From NCBI GenBank assembly GCA_910577515.1, contig CAJTLW010000006.1, positions 62,001 through 126,000 on the forward strand: a stretch of DNA of 64,000 nucleotides, read 5' to 3'. The stretch comes from an uncultured Vampirovibrio sp. (GTDB taxonomy: Bacteria > Cyanobacteriota > Vampirovibrionia > Gastranaerophilales > Gastranaerophilaceae). The notes under the pieces were generated by a model, which was given only the letters and a program-made list of their open reading frames with translations, did not search any database and was not told the origin of the DNA. Numbering within the stretch: position 1 is the first letter of the stretch; every line of letters begins with the position of its first letter. Positions 44,220 through 53,088 of the stretch are shown in pieces. The position numbers were made by a program, and so were the translations under genes.

Positions 44220-45044
44220 TCAATATTCTTTTTTGTTCACAGAACCGTCAGAACCCGTCACAGTCGAGGAAGTTTTCTTTCCGGCTTCATTATAAAATTC
44301 TTCAGTTTTTCTGCCGCTTGTATCGTTTTGCATTATTTTTGAATGTACTCTTGTACCAGCTTCATCATAATACAAAGTTTTTATAGTTTGTCCATTAATA
44401 TATTCAGTTTTTGCCCAATACATACCAGCCTTTGTAAGTCCTTTTTCTTTTGGTATAACATCAACCGTTGCATCTGTTTCGGGTTCCACAGGAGCTTGTG
44501 GCTCTTTTATGGGTGCAGTAGTTCCAATTGGTTTTGGCGTTTCTACAGGTGCAGTCTCTTTATTAAGTGCCTCATCTTTTTGTGGTATCGGCTGTACCTC
44601 AATAGGAGCAGTTGTAGTTTCAGGTACAGGAGCTTCTTCAGCTTTTTTTACAAGCACACCTGTTGAATCATATTGGTTTCCTGTCACATCATAACGGTTC
44701 AATTCTCTGCCATCTTTATCAAACACCATAATAAAAATTTCATCAGATGCACCTATACCCTCTCTTTTTACAGGCACATTATATCTTCCGTTTGCATCAA
44801 TAGTTGCCTTGCCTGCAGCTTTAAGTATGCTTTTTTCGCCATTTGGAGCAGTCCATACCTTTTCATAGTTTCGAAAATTTGCTTCCCATTTCTCTGTCAC
44901 GTTATCATTTATGGTGTAGCCATCAGCTTTATATGTGGTTTTTGTAGTCACACCATCTGTTGTTTCTAAACTATGCGTGTTTTTAATTATGCCATTTGTG
45001 TCCATTGTTGTGAAAATAGATTGCGAAGTGGAAGATGCAGACAC
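44220..45044 (-). CDS. Repeat-bearing protein of unknown function (5' end uncertain)
   Basis: 274 residues from a GTG at 45044. There is an N-terminal Ser/Thr-rich part, a beta-rich section (about 55-115), a Pro/Glu/Thr-rich linker (about 130-195), and a C-terminal region with short repeats of YYDEAGTRVHSK / FYNEAGKKTSST type, resembling YD or MORN-like repeats of surface proteins. No signal peptide. A better start may be the ATG at 45064: adding one A to the A5 run (45054-45058) joins MGKKEDK in frame to VSASS. In the given sequence that ATG is out of frame. It is followed by a terminator. The function is unknown. Confidence 0.5.
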   Translation of the reverse strand: MSASSTSQSIFTTMDTNGIIKNTHSLETTDGVTTKTTYKADGYTINDNVTEKWEANFRNYEKVWTAPNGEKSILKAAGKATIDANGRYNVPVKREGIGASDEIFIMVFDKDGRELNRYDVTGNQYDSTGVLVKKAEEAPVPETTTAPIEVQPIPQKDEALNKETAPVETPKPIGTTAPIKEPQAPVEPETDATVDVIPKEKGLTKAGMYWAKTEYINGQTIKTLYYDEAGTRVHSKIMQNDTSGRKTEEFYNEAGKKTSSTVTGSDGSVNKKEY

Positions 45045-45463
45045 TTTATCTTCTTTTTACCCATAGAGCCTAAAACCTTTAAAGCAATACTGAAAAAACC
45101 GGTTAAAAACCTTCTGGTTCAAATTCTTCAATATTTTCATCCAAAAGCTCATTATTCGACACATTATTGTCATCTGTATCAAATAAACCACCACTATTGT
45201 TTACTTTTTTGTATCATTATCCCCACTAAATAAATCGGTTGATTTTTCAGCTCTATTTGCCTTGTTTCCTTCTGATGATTTTTCAGCAGGTGCATTTTTT
45301 GTTTCAATACTCTTTAATAAGTCCGATAAAAGTGTAGTTAATCCTTTCACTTTGTTTCCTTTCTAAAGTAATATTCTATATAAATGAGTCAACGGCTCTT
45401 TTTATTATTTTACTGAGAATTTGAAAAAACCAAAGTTACAAAACTTTACTAAAAATCTAAAAT
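45045..45463. other. Intergenic stretch with a frameshifted small gene
   Basis: Apart from the frameshifted small gene at 45103-45350 (minus) this stretch holds the putative real start of the gene at 44220 and about 110 AT-rich bases upstream of 45350 that may hold a promoter. Nothing else was recognised. Confidence 0.5.
45103..45350 (-). pseudogene. Small acidic gene interrupted by a one-base frameshift in an A6 run
   Basis: From a GTG at 45350, preceded by AAAGGAAAC, the frame reads 49 residues (VKGLTTLLSDLLKSIETKN to LFSGDNDTKK) and stops at 45201-45203. The other frame continues as VNNSGGLFDTDDNN to EEFEPEGF and stops at 45103. The two halves share composition (LFSGDND and LFDTDDN) and join cleanly if the A6 run (45205-45210 on the plus strand as T6) had one more base. 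The result would be an 82-residue acidic protein of unknown function, in the same unit as the gene at 44220. Confidence 0.55.
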
Positions 45464-46327
45464 TTACAATAATTTTTTTAAAATAAAATAAATAAATTTA
45501 TGAAAAATATTCGGGTTTTTATATTGTATTACAGGGCGTTTCCAGTTCCCATTCAAAATTATCCCGACATATTCTTTTTTATAATTTTCAAATTTTATAT
45601 TTCTAAACCTTGCAAAATGATATTCCACCCTTGAATGAAATGTTTTAAAGAAAGGCTCCACTGCCATTTCAGGCACAAGACCGCATTTTTGAAACCACGC
45701 ATTATACCAGGTAAATTCAAGCGGTGAAATTTTTATTAAATCCTTATAAGACAGGTCTTTTGGCGCCATAAAATCATTTTTTAAAGATTTCATTACTTTT
45801 GAATTTATAACCTGCATCCCCTGACATGTGCGAAACCGCCTATCTTCAAGCCCAACAGCCATAAATATTTTTTCAATCCACTCTTTCCTTTTTGCGGTAA
45901 ATCTTCTGTAAAATTTTTCACAGAAAAGTTCTTTTTCCATAACAAGCACTGTATAAGGGGTTTTGGAGTCAGCCATAAAATCTTTTATATAAAAATCTCT
46001 GATAAACTGCACATCAGAATCCAAACAAAGATAATTTTCCGCATATCCCGCTTCAAAAAAGGCTAATTTGCAAATCTCTTGATTAATATATCCAATCGAA
46101 TATCTTGAATATTTTTCGGTTTCAAAGTATTGTCCGGCAAAGCTTTCATCCGTTATCAATTTAACATTGCCGCCATCAAATTCCTTAAACAGTTCAAAAT
46201 CCGCTTCAGGAACGCTTACAAAAAATTTTATATTATCTTTATTAAATTTTTCAAAAGACGCCAAAAGCCTTTTAAAGCTTTTAAAATCTTTGTTATAGGT
46301 TTTGCAATATAAAGAGAAGTTTTCCAC
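45464..46327 (-). CDS. Glycosyltransferase-like protein (DUF6492 type) behind a G tract
   Basis: 287 residues from a GTG at 46327. It resembles small GT-A-type sugar transferases: FSLYCKTYNKDFKSFKRLL at the N-terminus, a metal-binding LDSDVQFIRDF (about 98-108), and CQGMQVINS and PLEFTWYNAWF downstream. No membrane helices except a hydrophobic end (FHKFIYFILKKLL). Directly upstream is an 11-base G tract (plus-strand C 46333-46343). With ten G, an ATG at 46385 reads in frame through the tract (MKFINNLPQTPVLTGGG) into this gene; with eleven it stops soon after. The gene therefore may be phase-variable. The specific sugar is unknown. Confidence 0.7.
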   Translation of the reverse strand: MENFSLYCKTYNKDFKSFKRLLASFEKFNKDNIKFFVSVPEADFELFKEFDGGNVKLITDESFAGQYFETEKYSRYSIGYINQEICKLAFFEAGYAENYLCLDSDVQFIRDFYIKDFMADSKTPYTVLVMEKELFCEKFYRRFTAKRKEWIEKIFMAVGLEDRRFRTCQGMQVINSKVMKSLKNDFMAPKDLSYKDLIKISPLEFTWYNAWFQKCGLVPEMAVEPFFKTFHSRVEYHFARFRNIKFENYKKEYVGIILNGNWKRPVIQYKNPNIFHKFIYFILKKLL

Positions 46328-46332
46328 TTTTA

Positions 46333-46343
46333 CCCCCCCCCCC
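46333..46343. repeat. Homopolymer tract, C11 (G11 on the coding strand)
   Basis: Eleven consecutive C in an AT-rich genome, 5 bp before the GTG of the minus-strand glycosyltransferase gene, next to a CCGGTT-AA-AACCGG palindrome (46342-46355). Tracts of this kind slip during replication. Confidence 0.9.
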
Positions 46344-46439
46344 GGTTAAAACCGGAGTTTGAGGTAAATTATTAATAAATTTCATAAAACCATTTTATAA
46401 CAAAAAATTTTATTGCGCGGTTTTTAAACAGCAAACCTA

Positions 46440-46468
46440 TTGACAATAATAATTGTTTCTATTACAAT
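46440..46468 (+). promoter_or_regulatory. Strong sigma-70-type promoter
   Basis: Perfect TTGACA (46440-46445) and TACAAT (46463-46468) with the ideal 17-bp spacing, about 50 bp before the small gene at 46522. Confidence 0.8.
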
Positions 46469-46521
46469 TGTAGGGCTGAACTTGGCAAAAGTACAGCAAA
46501 ACTAAGGAACAGGGAGGTTTT

Positions 46522-46719
46522 ATGATACAACCTATCACCTCACATCAAGCTATAGCAGGCGCTACCAGAGTAACAAACCCTGTAACTTTCGGTAACAGAA
46601 GTCAACTTGCCTATCAAAACCAAATGAACCGTTTTGAAAAAGGCGAAAAACTTGATATTAACTGCTGCGGCACGAGAGAATACAGTCTTTGCGGGCAAAA
46701 ACTTAATTATCTTGCCTAA
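46522..46719 (+). CDS. Small cysteine-containing protein, probably highly expressed
   Basis: 65 residues, no known family. N-terminal half polar with MIQPITSHQAIAGATRV and PVTFGNR; C-terminal half has EKLDINCCGTREYSLCGQ with three cysteines. No signal peptide or membrane helix. It has a near-consensus promoter, a perfect AGGGAGG ribosome site five bases before the ATG and a terminator straight after, so it is a tight single-gene unit with strong signals. The function is unknown; a small structural or stress protein is possible. Confidence 0.7.
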   Translation: MIQPITSHQAIAGATRVTNPVTFGNRSQLAYQNQMNRFEKGEKLDINCCGTREYSLCGQKLNYLA

Positions 46720-46744
46720 AAAGTACTGTGTTTAAAGGAAATTC

Positions 46745-46781
46745 GGCGTTTTGTAATTTTTAATTGCAAGGCGCCTTTTTT
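46745..46781 (+). terminator. Intrinsic terminator after the 65-residue gene
   Basis: GGCGTTTTGTAATT (from 46745) pairs with AATTGCAAGGCGCC in RNA if G-U pairs are allowed, followed by T6 (46776-46781). It ends the small gene 18 bp before ribE starts. Confidence 0.8.
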
Positions 46782-46798
46782 AATGCTACATTTTACTT

Positions 46799-47458
46799 AT
46801 GTTTACAGGCATTATTCAACATATAGGAAGAATTTCCGATATAAAAACTTCAACATCGGGAAAAACAATCAGCGTATCTGTTGATATTAAAGAGTTTCCA
46901 GCATTTAATAGTGTTAAAACAGGCGATTCTATAGCACTAAACGGGGTATGCACAACAGTAATATCCTTATCTGATAACGTTTTTACTGTAAATTTAATGA
47001 ATGAAAGCTTGAAACGCAGTAATTTAGATGCTTTAGAACGTAAAAACCCTGTAAACCTTGAATTGGCAATGAAAGCAGATGGCAGATTTGACGGACATAT
47101 AGTACAGGGGCATATTGATACCGTTGGTAAAATCCAAAAGATAGCCACAGACGGATTTTCAAAGGTTTTTTCAATAGAGGCTGATACAAAGTATATTGTT
47201 GAAAAGGGGTCAATCACCCTTAACGGCGTAAGTTTAACCGTATCAAAATCTGAAAACCTGTATTTTGAGGTTAGTTTAATCCCGCACACGCTTCAAAATA
47301 CAACTTTTCAATTTTTGAAAGAGGGCGATTTTTTAAACATAGAATATGATATTCTGGCAAAATATATTGAAAAATTTACACTTTTTAAAGATAATAATTT
47401 TACAGGCAGTTCTTCAAAAAAAATTGATGAGAAATTTTTGCTTGAAAATGGGTTTTAA
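46799..47458 (+). CDS. ribE: Riboflavin synthase alpha subunit
   Basis: 219 residues made of two similar lumazine-binding domains (about 1-95 and 96-195). MFTGIIQHIGRI is the classic N-terminus; the repeats share the pattern seen in VKTGDSIALNGVCTTV and VEKGSITLNGVSLTV, and GHIVQGHIDTVGKI marks the domain junction. It converts two lumazines into riboflavin. Followed 45 bp later by ribBA, so this is a partial riboflavin operon; ribD and ribH are not here. No FMN riboswitch was seen upstream, where a terminator ends just 18 bp before the start. Confidence 0.96.
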   Translation: MFTGIIQHIGRISDIKTSTSGKTISVSVDIKEFPAFNSVKTGDSIALNGVCTTVISLSDNVFTVNLMNESLKRSNLDALERKNPVNLELAMKADGRFDGHIVQGHIDTVGKIQKIATDGFSKVFSIEADTKYIVEKGSITLNGVSLTVSKSENLYFEVSLIPHTLQNTTFQFLKEGDFLNIEYDILAKYIEKFTLFKDNNFTGSSSKKIDEKFLLENGF

Positions 47459-47503
47459 TCCTTTAATAATAGGGGGTTTTACCTCTTTTAAAGGGAGGAA
47501 TAA

Positions 47504-48766
47504 ATGACAGAAATTAAATTTAACACAATAGATGAGGCTATAGAAGATTTTAAAGCCGGAAAACCGGTCATAGTAGCGGATGACGAGGACAGAGAAAACG
47601 AAGGCGATCTGATTTTACCGGCAGATTTTGCAGCGCCAAAATGGATAAACTTTATGGCAACCCATTGCAGGGGGCTGATTTGCCACGCAATAACGCCTGA
47701 AATTGCAGACAGAATAGGTATTTCGCCTATGGTTGAACACAACACTGACGTTAAAGGCACAAACTTCACGGTTTCAGTGGATGCAGACCCCAAATTCGGC
47801 ACTACAACAGGAATTTCAGCCTTTGATAGAGCAAAAACAATTGAAGTAATTATCAATAAAGCAGCGACACCAGCGGATTTACGCCGCCCTGGGCATATTT
47901 TCCCGCTTATTGCAAGGGAAGGCGGGGTTTTAAAGCGCGCAGGCCATACTGAAACTGCCGTAGATTTAGCTCGCCTTGCTGGTTTAACACCATCCGGAGT
48001 AATTTGTGAAATCTTAAACCCCGATGGCACAATGGCAAGAAGAGATGCGCTCTTTGAATTCGCCAAAACCCACAATATAAAGCTAATCACGGTAGCAGAC
48101 CTGATTAAATATCGCATGAAGACTGAACGTCACGTCAAAAGAATGGTTGAAGCACACTTGCCAACTGAATTTGGCGATTTTAAAATTTACGGCTACCTTG
48201 ATGAATTAACGGGAGTAGAGCATGTTGCTCTGATTAAAGACACGAAACCCGATAAAACTCCGATTGTTAGAATGCACTCACAGTGCCTCACAGGGGATAT
48301 TTTTCACAGTTTAAAATGCGACTGCAACCAACAGCTTTTAGACTCGCTAAAGCTTATTAATGATTACGGAAATGGCGCTGTAGTATACATTACAGACCAT
48401 GAAGGCCGGGGAATAGGGCTTATCAACAAGCTTAAGGCGTATAACTTACAGGAAAACGGGCAGGATACCATTGAAGCAAATATTTCCTTAGGGTTTAAAA
48501 GCGATTTAAGAGATTATGGTACAGGGGCGCAAATCCTTGTAGATATTGGCTATCGAGAATTTAAGCTTATTACAAATAACCCGACAAAAATAATAGGCCT
48601 TGAAGGCTATGGGTTAAAAATCATTGATAGAGTAGGTCTGGCACCGAAAATTAACGAATTTAACAAAAGGTATATTGAAACCAAAAAAGAAAAAATGCAC
48701 CATCTATACACTGCACCTGCCACAGAGGATACCGCATCCATAAAACCGGCTTGCAGCTTGAATTAG
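47504..48766 (+). CDS. ribBA: Bifunctional DHBP synthase / GTP cyclohydrolase II
   Basis: 420 residues. The N-terminal RibB domain (about 1-200) has DDEDRENEGDLI and HCRGLICHAI and makes 3,4-dihydroxy-2-butanone 4-phosphate. The C-terminal RibA domain (about 205-400) has the zinc site SQCLTGDIFHSLKCDCNQQL and opens GTP for riboflavin synthesis. The usual RQEGRGIGL reads TDHEGRGIGL, with His for Gln. AGGGAGG lies before the ATG. Pairs with ribE. Confidence 0.96.
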   Translation: MTEIKFNTIDEAIEDFKAGKPVIVADDEDRENEGDLILPADFAAPKWINFMATHCRGLICHAITPEIADRIGISPMVEHNTDVKGTNFTVSVDADPKFGTTTGISAFDRAKTIEVIINKAATPADLRRPGHIFPLIAREGGVLKRAGHTETAVDLARLAGLTPSGVICEILNPDGTMARRDALFEFAKTHNIKLITVADLIKYRMKTERHVKRMVEAHLPTEFGDFKIYGYLDELTGVEHVALIKDTKPDKTPIVRMHSQCLTGDIFHSLKCDCNQQLLDSLKLINDYGNGAVVYITDHEGRGIGLINKLKAYNLQENGQDTIEANISLGFKSDLRDYGTGAQILVDIGYREFKLITNNPTKIIGLEGYGLKIIDRVGLAPKINEFNKRYIETKKEKMHHLYTAPATEDTASIKPACSLN

Positions 48767-48846
48767 CAGAATATTTGTTAATTTATAAGTGTTTATGATA
48801 TAATTAACTAAAATTCACTTGCAAGGAAGGTAAAATACCTTAAAAT

Positions 48847-49836
48847 ATGTATCAAGCGGCGGTTTTAGACGAAAAATATTTTAAAATATTCGGCGGAGTC
48901 TATAATGACTTTCGAAGAAAATGTCGTCATGACTATAAATTTGAGCTTGACCCGCTTGAATATAACGATTTTATTGAATACTTCGCAAAAGGACTCTTAA
49001 GCTGCATCTTGCTCCTTGAAGATGATATCCCCACAGGCTTTTTGGCTTATTCTGCAGCGCTTGAAGATGCTATTGAACTATATGTTATTCACTGTTTGGG
49101 GTCTGAAAATATTTTAGATAAGAAAAATTGCTTAATGCAAAAATTTCTGGAAGTAACGGCAGAAAAAAGAAGAAATGCACTTGTAAGCTACCCCATGCTT
49201 GGCATTCAGACTAATTTCAAAGATGCCATTTCAAAATACGGCTTCAAATTTTTAGATTTAGCAGTTGTTGCCTTTGATATCAACAACAAAAAGGTTTTAA
49301 AAGAATTTGACCAGATAAAATTTACCGATTTGCCAATTGGCTATAAAGTCGCTCCATACAGGGAAATTTACCTTGACGAACTTGTTGGCGTTGTTTATGA
49401 ATCATTTAAAGATTCAAGCGATGTAAATTTTGACCCAAGGTTCAAAACTATTGAAGGAGTAAGGGATATCCTTGATAAAATAACAAACTCTATTTATGGT
49501 AAATTTTTAGCACAAAGTTCTAAAGTGCTTCTGGCTGAAAGCAAGGTGGCAGGTTTTGCGTTTGCAAATATCACGGGCGATTCAATCGGAAATATCCCGC
49601 TTGTAGGCATTGTGCCTGAACATCGGGGTTTAAATTTATCGGAAGTTATGCTGAAAAACACTGTTGAAGATATTATAAAACTGAATAAGTCTGGTTATAT
49701 ACGCCTGCAAGAGCTGAATGCAAGTGTTGATACCAATAATCAAAGTGCTTACAGGATGTATAAACAGATAGGTTTTAAAGTATCTTATGTTTATCCGCAA
49801 GGATATTTGCCAAAATCGGGAAGCGACATTATATAA
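48847..49836 (+). CDS. GNAT-family acetyltransferase-like protein
   Basis: 329 residues. The C-terminal half (about 165-325) follows the GNAT fold: motif A GIVPEHRGLNLSEVMLK and motif B TNNQSAYRMYKQIGFKV. The N-terminal half (about 1-150) is less conserved but looks like a second, decayed GNAT-like domain (LLEDDIPTGFLAYSAA). The acetyl-CoA loop has EHRGLN in place of the usual R-x-x-G-x-G/A. Substrate unknown. It lies between ribBA and serA with its own gap of about 80 bp. Confidence 0.75.
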   Translation: MYQAAVLDEKYFKIFGGVYNDFRRKCRHDYKFELDPLEYNDFIEYFAKGLLSCILLLEDDIPTGFLAYSAALEDAIELYVIHCLGSENILDKKNCLMQKFLEVTAEKRRNALVSYPMLGIQTNFKDAISKYGFKFLDLAVVAFDINNKKVLKEFDQIKFTDLPIGYKVAPYREIYLDELVGVVYESFKDSSDVNFDPRFKTIEGVRDILDKITNSIYGKFLAQSSKVLLAESKVAGFAFANITGDSIGNIPLVGIVPEHRGLNLSEVMLKNTVEDIIKLNKSGYIRLQELNASVDTNNQSAYRMYKQIGFKVSYVYPQGYLPKSGSDII

Positions 49837-49891
49837 AGAGTTTCACCTGATTTTTCATAAAAAAATTAAATTATTTTAGGGGAGAGAAGAA

Positions 49892-51490
49892 ATGAAAGTT
49901 TTAATCACGGATAAAATAAATGAAAAGGCTGCTGATATTGTAAAAGCAGTAGCAGAAGCTGACAATTTACCTACTATGAGCGAAGATGAGCTTTGCAATA
50001 TCATTGGAAACTATGATGCACTTTTAGTTCGAAGCCAGACAAAAGTAACCGATAAAGTAATAAAAGCCGGCAAAAATCTTAAAATTATAGGAAGAGCAGG
50101 GGTTGGCGTCGATAATATTGACTTAAATTCAGCAACAGAACATGGTATTATCGTTGTAAATTCTCCTGATGGCAACACCCATGCTGCTGCAGAACATACT
50201 CTCGCCCTTATGCTATCAATGGCAAGAAATGTTCCTGATGCCGTTATATCAACCAAAGAAGGAAATTGGGAAAGGTCAAAATTCACAGGGGTTGAAGTAT
50301 TCGGCAAAACCCTTGGCGTGATTGGCTTTGGAAAAATCGGGCAGCATGTTGCCAAAGTGGCGCTTGCTTTAGGAATGAATTTAGTGGTAAACGACCCTTT
50401 CACCACTAAAGAATTTGTTGAAAAATTTGGCGGAAAATATATTGAAAACCTTGATGATTTTTGGGCTTTGCCTGATTTTATCACACTTCATACCCCAAAA
50501 ACTCCTGAAACCACCCATTTAATCAATGAAAACACTTTAGCTAAAATGAAAGATGGGGTAAGGATTGTAAACTGCGCAAGGGGTGGAATTATTGATGAAA
50601 ACGCACTCAAAGCAGCTCTTGAAAGCGGAAAAGTAGCTTCCTGTGCTATTGATGTTTTTGAAGATGAAAAAAATATTCAAGGATGTGTTTTAAGAGAATT
50701 TGGCAAAAACGTAATATTGACACCGCATTTAGGCGCAAGTACATCTGAAGCACAAATAAACGTTGCACTTGATGTAGCAGAGCAGGTAAAAGAAGTTTTA
50801 TCAGGCGGAGACGCAACTTCAGCCGTTAATATTCCTGCCTTGAAACCTCAAAAACTTGAGCCGGTAAAAGATTACATGTCAATCGCTGAAAATATCGCAC
50901 AGATGGCATCACAGCTTTCAAAAGGAAATCTTAAAGATATTGAAATCGAAGTAAAAGGCACCCTTGCTGATTTAGACGTTTCAGCACTTGAAGTTGCTAT
51001 TTTAAAGGGCGTTTTATCAACAAACCTTATGGGCGTAAATTACGTAAATGCCCCTCTGATAGCTAAAAATAGAGGGATATCTGTTACTGTTAAAAAATCT
51101 CACCAAACAACAGATTACATTGGTTCAATCACCGTAAAACTCAATTCTGATAAAGAAACAACGGAAATATCAGGAGCAATGATTGCAGAACATATAAAAA
51201 GAATTGTAAAACTGAACGGCTACAATACATCAATCAAACCTGAAAAATTTATGCTTCTTGTACCGCACGTTAATAAGCCTGGTATGATAGCAGCTGTTGC
51301 AACGGTTTTGGGTGCAGACAACGTCAATATTTCAAGGATGCAGGTTGTTCAAAAATCTAACAAAACAAACCTTGACGAAAAGAGCATGATGATAATTAAT
51401 ACCGATAATGAAGTATCCGATGCAACTCTTGATAAAATCTCAAAAATCGACGGCATCTTTGATTCGAAATTTGTTAAATTGAGCGTATAA
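49892..51490 (+). CDS. serA: D-3-phosphoglycerate dehydrogenase
   Basis: 532 residues, the long type with catalytic, NAD-binding, ASB and ACT domains. IIGRAGVGVDNIDL, GFGKIGQHVAK (Rossmann), NCARGGIIDENAL (Arg) and LTPHLGASTSEAQ (His) are visible; the C-terminal ACT domain (about 455-530; LLVPHVNKPGMIAAV) would bind serine for feedback. First step of serine synthesis. AGGGGAGAG before the ATG. mlaE begins 2 bp after its stop. Confidence 0.97.
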   Translation: MKVLITDKINEKAADIVKAVAEADNLPTMSEDELCNIIGNYDALLVRSQTKVTDKVIKAGKNLKIIGRAGVGVDNIDLNSATEHGIIVVNSPDGNTHAAAEHTLALMLSMARNVPDAVISTKEGNWERSKFTGVEVFGKTLGVIGFGKIGQHVAKVALALGMNLVVNDPFTTKEFVEKFGGKYIENLDDFWALPDFITLHTPKTPETTHLINENTLAKMKDGVRIVNCARGGIIDENALKAALESGKVASCAIDVFEDEKNIQGCVLREFGKNVILTPHLGASTSEAQINVALDVAEQVKEVLSGGDATSAVNIPALKPQKLEPVKDYMSIAENIAQMASQLSKGNLKDIEIEVKGTLADLDVSALEVAILKGVLSTNLMGVNYVNAPLIAKNRGISVTVKKSHQTTDYIGSITVKLNSDKETTEISGAMIAEHIKRIVKLNGYNTSIKPEKFMLLVPHVNKPGMIAAVATVLGADNVNISRMQVVQKSNKTNLDEKSMMIINTDNEVSDATLDKISKIDGIFDSKFVKLSV

Positions 51491-51492
51491 AA

Positions 51493-52290
51493 ATGATTAA
51501 TATTAAAGATACGCTGATTTTCCACGGAATTTATTACCTAAAAAGGGAGCTTAAAGGCTTTCTTATAACCCTTGGCGACATCGGATATGATTTTACACGT
51601 GTAATGTTTTATATTCTAAGATTGCGTGTTAATTTCAAAGCTACAATTGAACAATCATCGCGTTTTGCAGTGGATAGCCTTCCTATAACCCTTACCATTG
51701 TTGGCATGACAAGCATTATTATTGCAATGCAAATAGCTCCTGAACTTGCAAAACAGGGGGCTGAAAACTACATAGGTATGCTCTCTGCCCTTGTTATGAT
51801 AAGGGAATTAGCTACAATAATGGCGGGCTTTGCAATAATTTCAATGATAGGTTCATCCTTCGCTTCAGAGCTTGCTTCAATGTCAGTTGGTGAACAAATA
51901 AACGCCATGAGGGTTTTAAAGGTTGACCCTGTAGAATATTTGATTGTACCAAGGTTTTTAGCAGGAGTCATTATGATGCCCCTTGTTTTTATTGTGGCAT
52001 CATTTGTTGGGCTTCTTTGCGCAGGGTACGTTTCAAAAATAACGGCAAACCTGAGCCTTTTAAACTACATAGATTCGCTCTGGCGCGGGCTTTACGTGAG
52101 AGATATTATGATAGCCCTTTTAAAATCAGCATTTTTTGGCGGCACAATAGCATTAATCAGTTGTTCCTCAGGATACTCAACCAGAGGTGGTGCAAAAGAA
52201 GTAGGAGAAGCCACAACAAGAGCTGTTGTATGGTCTTTTCTTGCAATAGCAATTTGGGACTATATCTTTGCTGCTATGTTTTATTTATAA
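51493..52290 (+). CDS. mlaE: MlaE-type ABC transporter permease
   Basis: 265 residues with five to six membrane helices. MlaE features: FAVDSLPITLTIVGMTSIIIAMQ, the E-L-x-x-x-x-x-G-x-x region IRELATIMAGFAI, and SMSVGEQINAMRVLKVDP. With the next two genes it forms an MCE lipid importer/exporter between the membranes. Starts 2 bp after serA, 21 bp before mlaF. Confidence 0.93.
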   Translation: MINIKDTLIFHGIYYLKRELKGFLITLGDIGYDFTRVMFYILRLRVNFKATIEQSSRFAVDSLPITLTIVGMTSIIIAMQIAPELAKQGAENYIGMLSALVMIRELATIMAGFAIISMIGSSFASELASMSVGEQINAMRVLKVDPVEYLIVPRFLAGVIMMPLVFIVASFVGLLCAGYVSKITANLSLLNYIDSLWRGLYVRDIMIALLKSAFFGGTIALISCSSGYSTRGGAKEVGEATTRAVVWSFLAIAIWDYIFAAMFYL

Positions 52291-52311
52291 TGTGTCACAA
52301 GGGAAGTAGAA

Positions 52312-53040
52312 ATGACCATTAAAGTAGAAAATTTAGTTAAGACATTTGATAACAAAAAGGTTATAGATAATATAAGCTTTTCTGTTAACGACGGCGAAAC
52401 TCTTGGCGTAGCCGGGTTTTCAGGAAGCGGTAAATCTACTTTATTAAAAATTATCAGCAAATTAATTTCAGCCGATTCAGGCACAATCGAAACCACTAAA
52501 AATTCAGATATAGCAATGACTTTCCAATATTCAGCGCTCTTTGATTTTTTGGATGTCTACCACAACATCGCCTTTCCTCTTTTGGAACGGAAGGAATTTA
52601 AGGGAAAATATAATAAAGAAGAATTAAAAAAAATCGTTGCACAAAAGCTGAAAATAGTAGGCCTGGAGGGGATAGAAAACAAATTTCCGTCTGAACTGTC
52701 AGGAGGTATGCAAAAACGTGTAGGCTTTGCCCGTGCAATTGTTACAAACCCGAAAATTATCCTCTATGATGAACCAACTGCAGGATTAGACCCTGTTTCA
52801 TCCACTTTGATTGAAGATTACATCAACCAGCTAAAAAAAGAATTAAACGCAAGCTGCATTGTTGTGACCCATCAAATGTCCACAATTACAAGAGCATGTG
52901 ACAAGGTTATACTTTTATATGAAGGAAAAATTGTATTCAAAGGCACAACAGAAGAATTCCTGCAAGGCTCAAACCCTTACACAAGGCAGTTTATAACAGC
53001 TTCCATCGAAGGACCTATGGAAATTAAATCAACCACATAA
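52312..53040 (+). CDS. mlaF: MlaF-type ABC transporter ATPase
   Basis: 242 residues. Walker A GFSGSGKSTLL, Q loop MTFQYSALFDFLDV, signature LSGGMQKRVGFARA, Walker B IILYDEPTAGLDP and H loop VTHQMS. Energises the MlaE permease. Lies between mlaE and mlaD, as in other MCE operons. Confidence 0.95.
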   Translation: MTIKVENLVKTFDNKKVIDNISFSVNDGETLGVAGFSGSGKSTLLKIISKLISADSGTIETTKNSDIAMTFQYSALFDFLDVYHNIAFPLLERKEFKGKYNKEELKKIVAQKLKIVGLEGIENKFPSELSGGMQKRVGFARAIVTNPKIILYDEPTAGLDPVSSTLIEDYINQLKKELNASCIVVTHQMSTITRACDKVILLYEGKIVFKGTTEEFLQGSNPYTRQFITASIEGPMEIKSTT

Positions 53041-53088
53041 TTTTTTTTACTGTATAATTAACATATAACATTTAAGGATATTAAGAAT

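Noticed and set aside
46721..46798. FMN riboswitch before the riboflavin genes
   Set aside because: The gap after the terminator is only 18 bp and none of the conserved riboswitch segments are present.
47488..48117. 209-codon frame opposite ribBA
   Set aside because: Antisense to conserved catalytic motifs of RibB with no start signals.
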